32,657 nt of DNA, taken from Nitrososphaerota archaeon (lineage in GTDB: Archaea > Thermoproteota > Bathyarchaeia > Bathyarchaeales > Bathycorpusculaceae). Below the pieces are notes generated by a model. It was not told the origin of the DNA, did not search any database, and saw only the letters and a program-made list of their open reading frames with translations. The stretch lies in NCBI GenBank assembly GCA_031274765.1, contig JAISPR010000019.1:1-32657 (forward strand), given 5' to 3'. A program made the position numbers and the translations under genes. Below, piece after piece: positions 32,360 through 32,657 of the stretch. Each line of letters opens with the position of its first letter. Position 1 is the first letter of the stretch.

Positions 32360-32657
32360 ATGAAATGTCCAAAATGTGGAAACACCCACTGTGTAAAAGT
32401 AGGATACAACCACAACAAGTACCGCTGCAAATGCAAAACCTGCAAATATCAATTTACCCAAACCGCAGACAAACCGGCACAAACGTGTTTTGTCCTCTAC
32501 TTCTATGTCATGGGTTATCTATGCGTGTCATTGGGTGTATGTTAAAAGTTCAGTCCTCCACTGTTTGTATCGGGTGAAGACTTTTGCACTCAAAACTTAC
32601 GAAAATTCGCCCCGTAAGGTGAAGTTATGATTGTGCTTTGTGAGATGTGGTGTTTTT
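32360..32657 (+). pseudogene. Decayed IS1-type transposase (InsA/InsB-like), running off the window edge
   Basis: From ATG 32360 the zinc-ribbon MKCPKCGNTHCVKVGY and RCKCKTCKYQFTQT is intact, but the downstream IS1-type sequence can only be followed by jumping between frames: the first frame ends after MGYLCVSLGVC at 32545; LSMRVIGCMLKVQSSTV is in a second frame; RVKTFALKTYENSP is in a third; and GEVMIVLCEMW returns to the first after a stop. The residues normally found there (DEMW with an acidic residue) are partly changed (CEMW). The 5' half is A/C-rich and the 3' half drifts to G/T-rich. It is a subfamily different from the fragment at 1-191. Confidence 0.8.

Noticed and set aside
32293-32577. 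94-residue plus-strand frame at the right end
   Set aside because: It begins inside the family A element; only its last part corresponds to one frame of the decayed IS1-type transposase and is described there.

Overview
The window reads as a chromosomal segment of an archaeon of the TACK side, most plausibly a Bathyarchaeia-like lineage (inference from gene content; no marker phylogeny could be run). Evidence for Archaea: a 20S proteasome beta subunit, Pth2, NadM, TruD, a Trm11-type THUMP methyltransferase, uS15 of archaeal length, three KEOPS subunits (Kae1, Bud32, Pcc1), a TFE-beta/RPC39-like transcription factor with its Fe-S cysteine motif, an aKMT-like lysine methyltransferase, an archaeal RecJ-like DHH protein and TATA-box promoters with near-leaderless starts.

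Layout. 1-191: 5' part of an IS1-type InsA gene running off the left edge. 259-990: GT2 glycosyltransferase. 991-2145: gene-free, extremely strand-skewed DNA. 2146-7181: compact housekeeping block (TIM-barrel isomerase; RNase Z / tRNA G10 methyltransferase / PRPP synthetase operon on the minus strand; TPR protein plus lipoate ligase on the plus strand). 7182-9838: graveyard of mobile DNA, including a heavily frameshifted DDE transposase interrupted by a tandem pair of small palindromic elements, and a second transposase remnant. 9839-11263: cysS. 11264-14341: tRNA-Arg(UCU), a mucin-like membrane protein and several MITE-like repeats. 14342-16074: pth2-truD. 16217-21199: RecA-fold protein without a Walker A, NadM, Ogt, proteasome beta, AMMECR1, GT28-like glycosyltransferase. 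21255-24710: NadC, SpoIIM-like membrane protein, RlmE and TFE-beta. 24765-29672: information-processing block kae1-bud32-rdgB, then rpsO-recJ-pcc1. 29977-31860: aKMT-like methyltransferase, cysteine-rich protein, GT87-like membrane protein. 32237-32657: a MITE directly before a decayed IS1-type transposase.

How it works together. Much of the coding content serves translation and tRNA quality: tRNA 3' processing (Rnz), m2G10 (Trm11), t6A (KEOPS), pseudouridine 13 (TruD), recycling of peptidyl-tRNA (Pth2), Cys-tRNA charging, rRNA 2'-O-methylation (RlmE) and uS15. NadC and NadM supply two steps of NAD synthesis.

Most unusual: (1) the only proteasome beta subunit here has Ala where the catalytic Thr1 should be; (2) at least four families of about 100-160 bp terminal-inverted-repeat elements with no transposase of their own, plus an inverted 68-bp repeat pair that brackets rpsO-recJ-pcc1; (3) the decayed transposases share a composition signature, A/C-rich in the 5' half of the coding strand and G/T-rich in the 3' half with the switch near the centre, and the same signature marks an otherwise unexplained 0.7 kb stretch near the left end.
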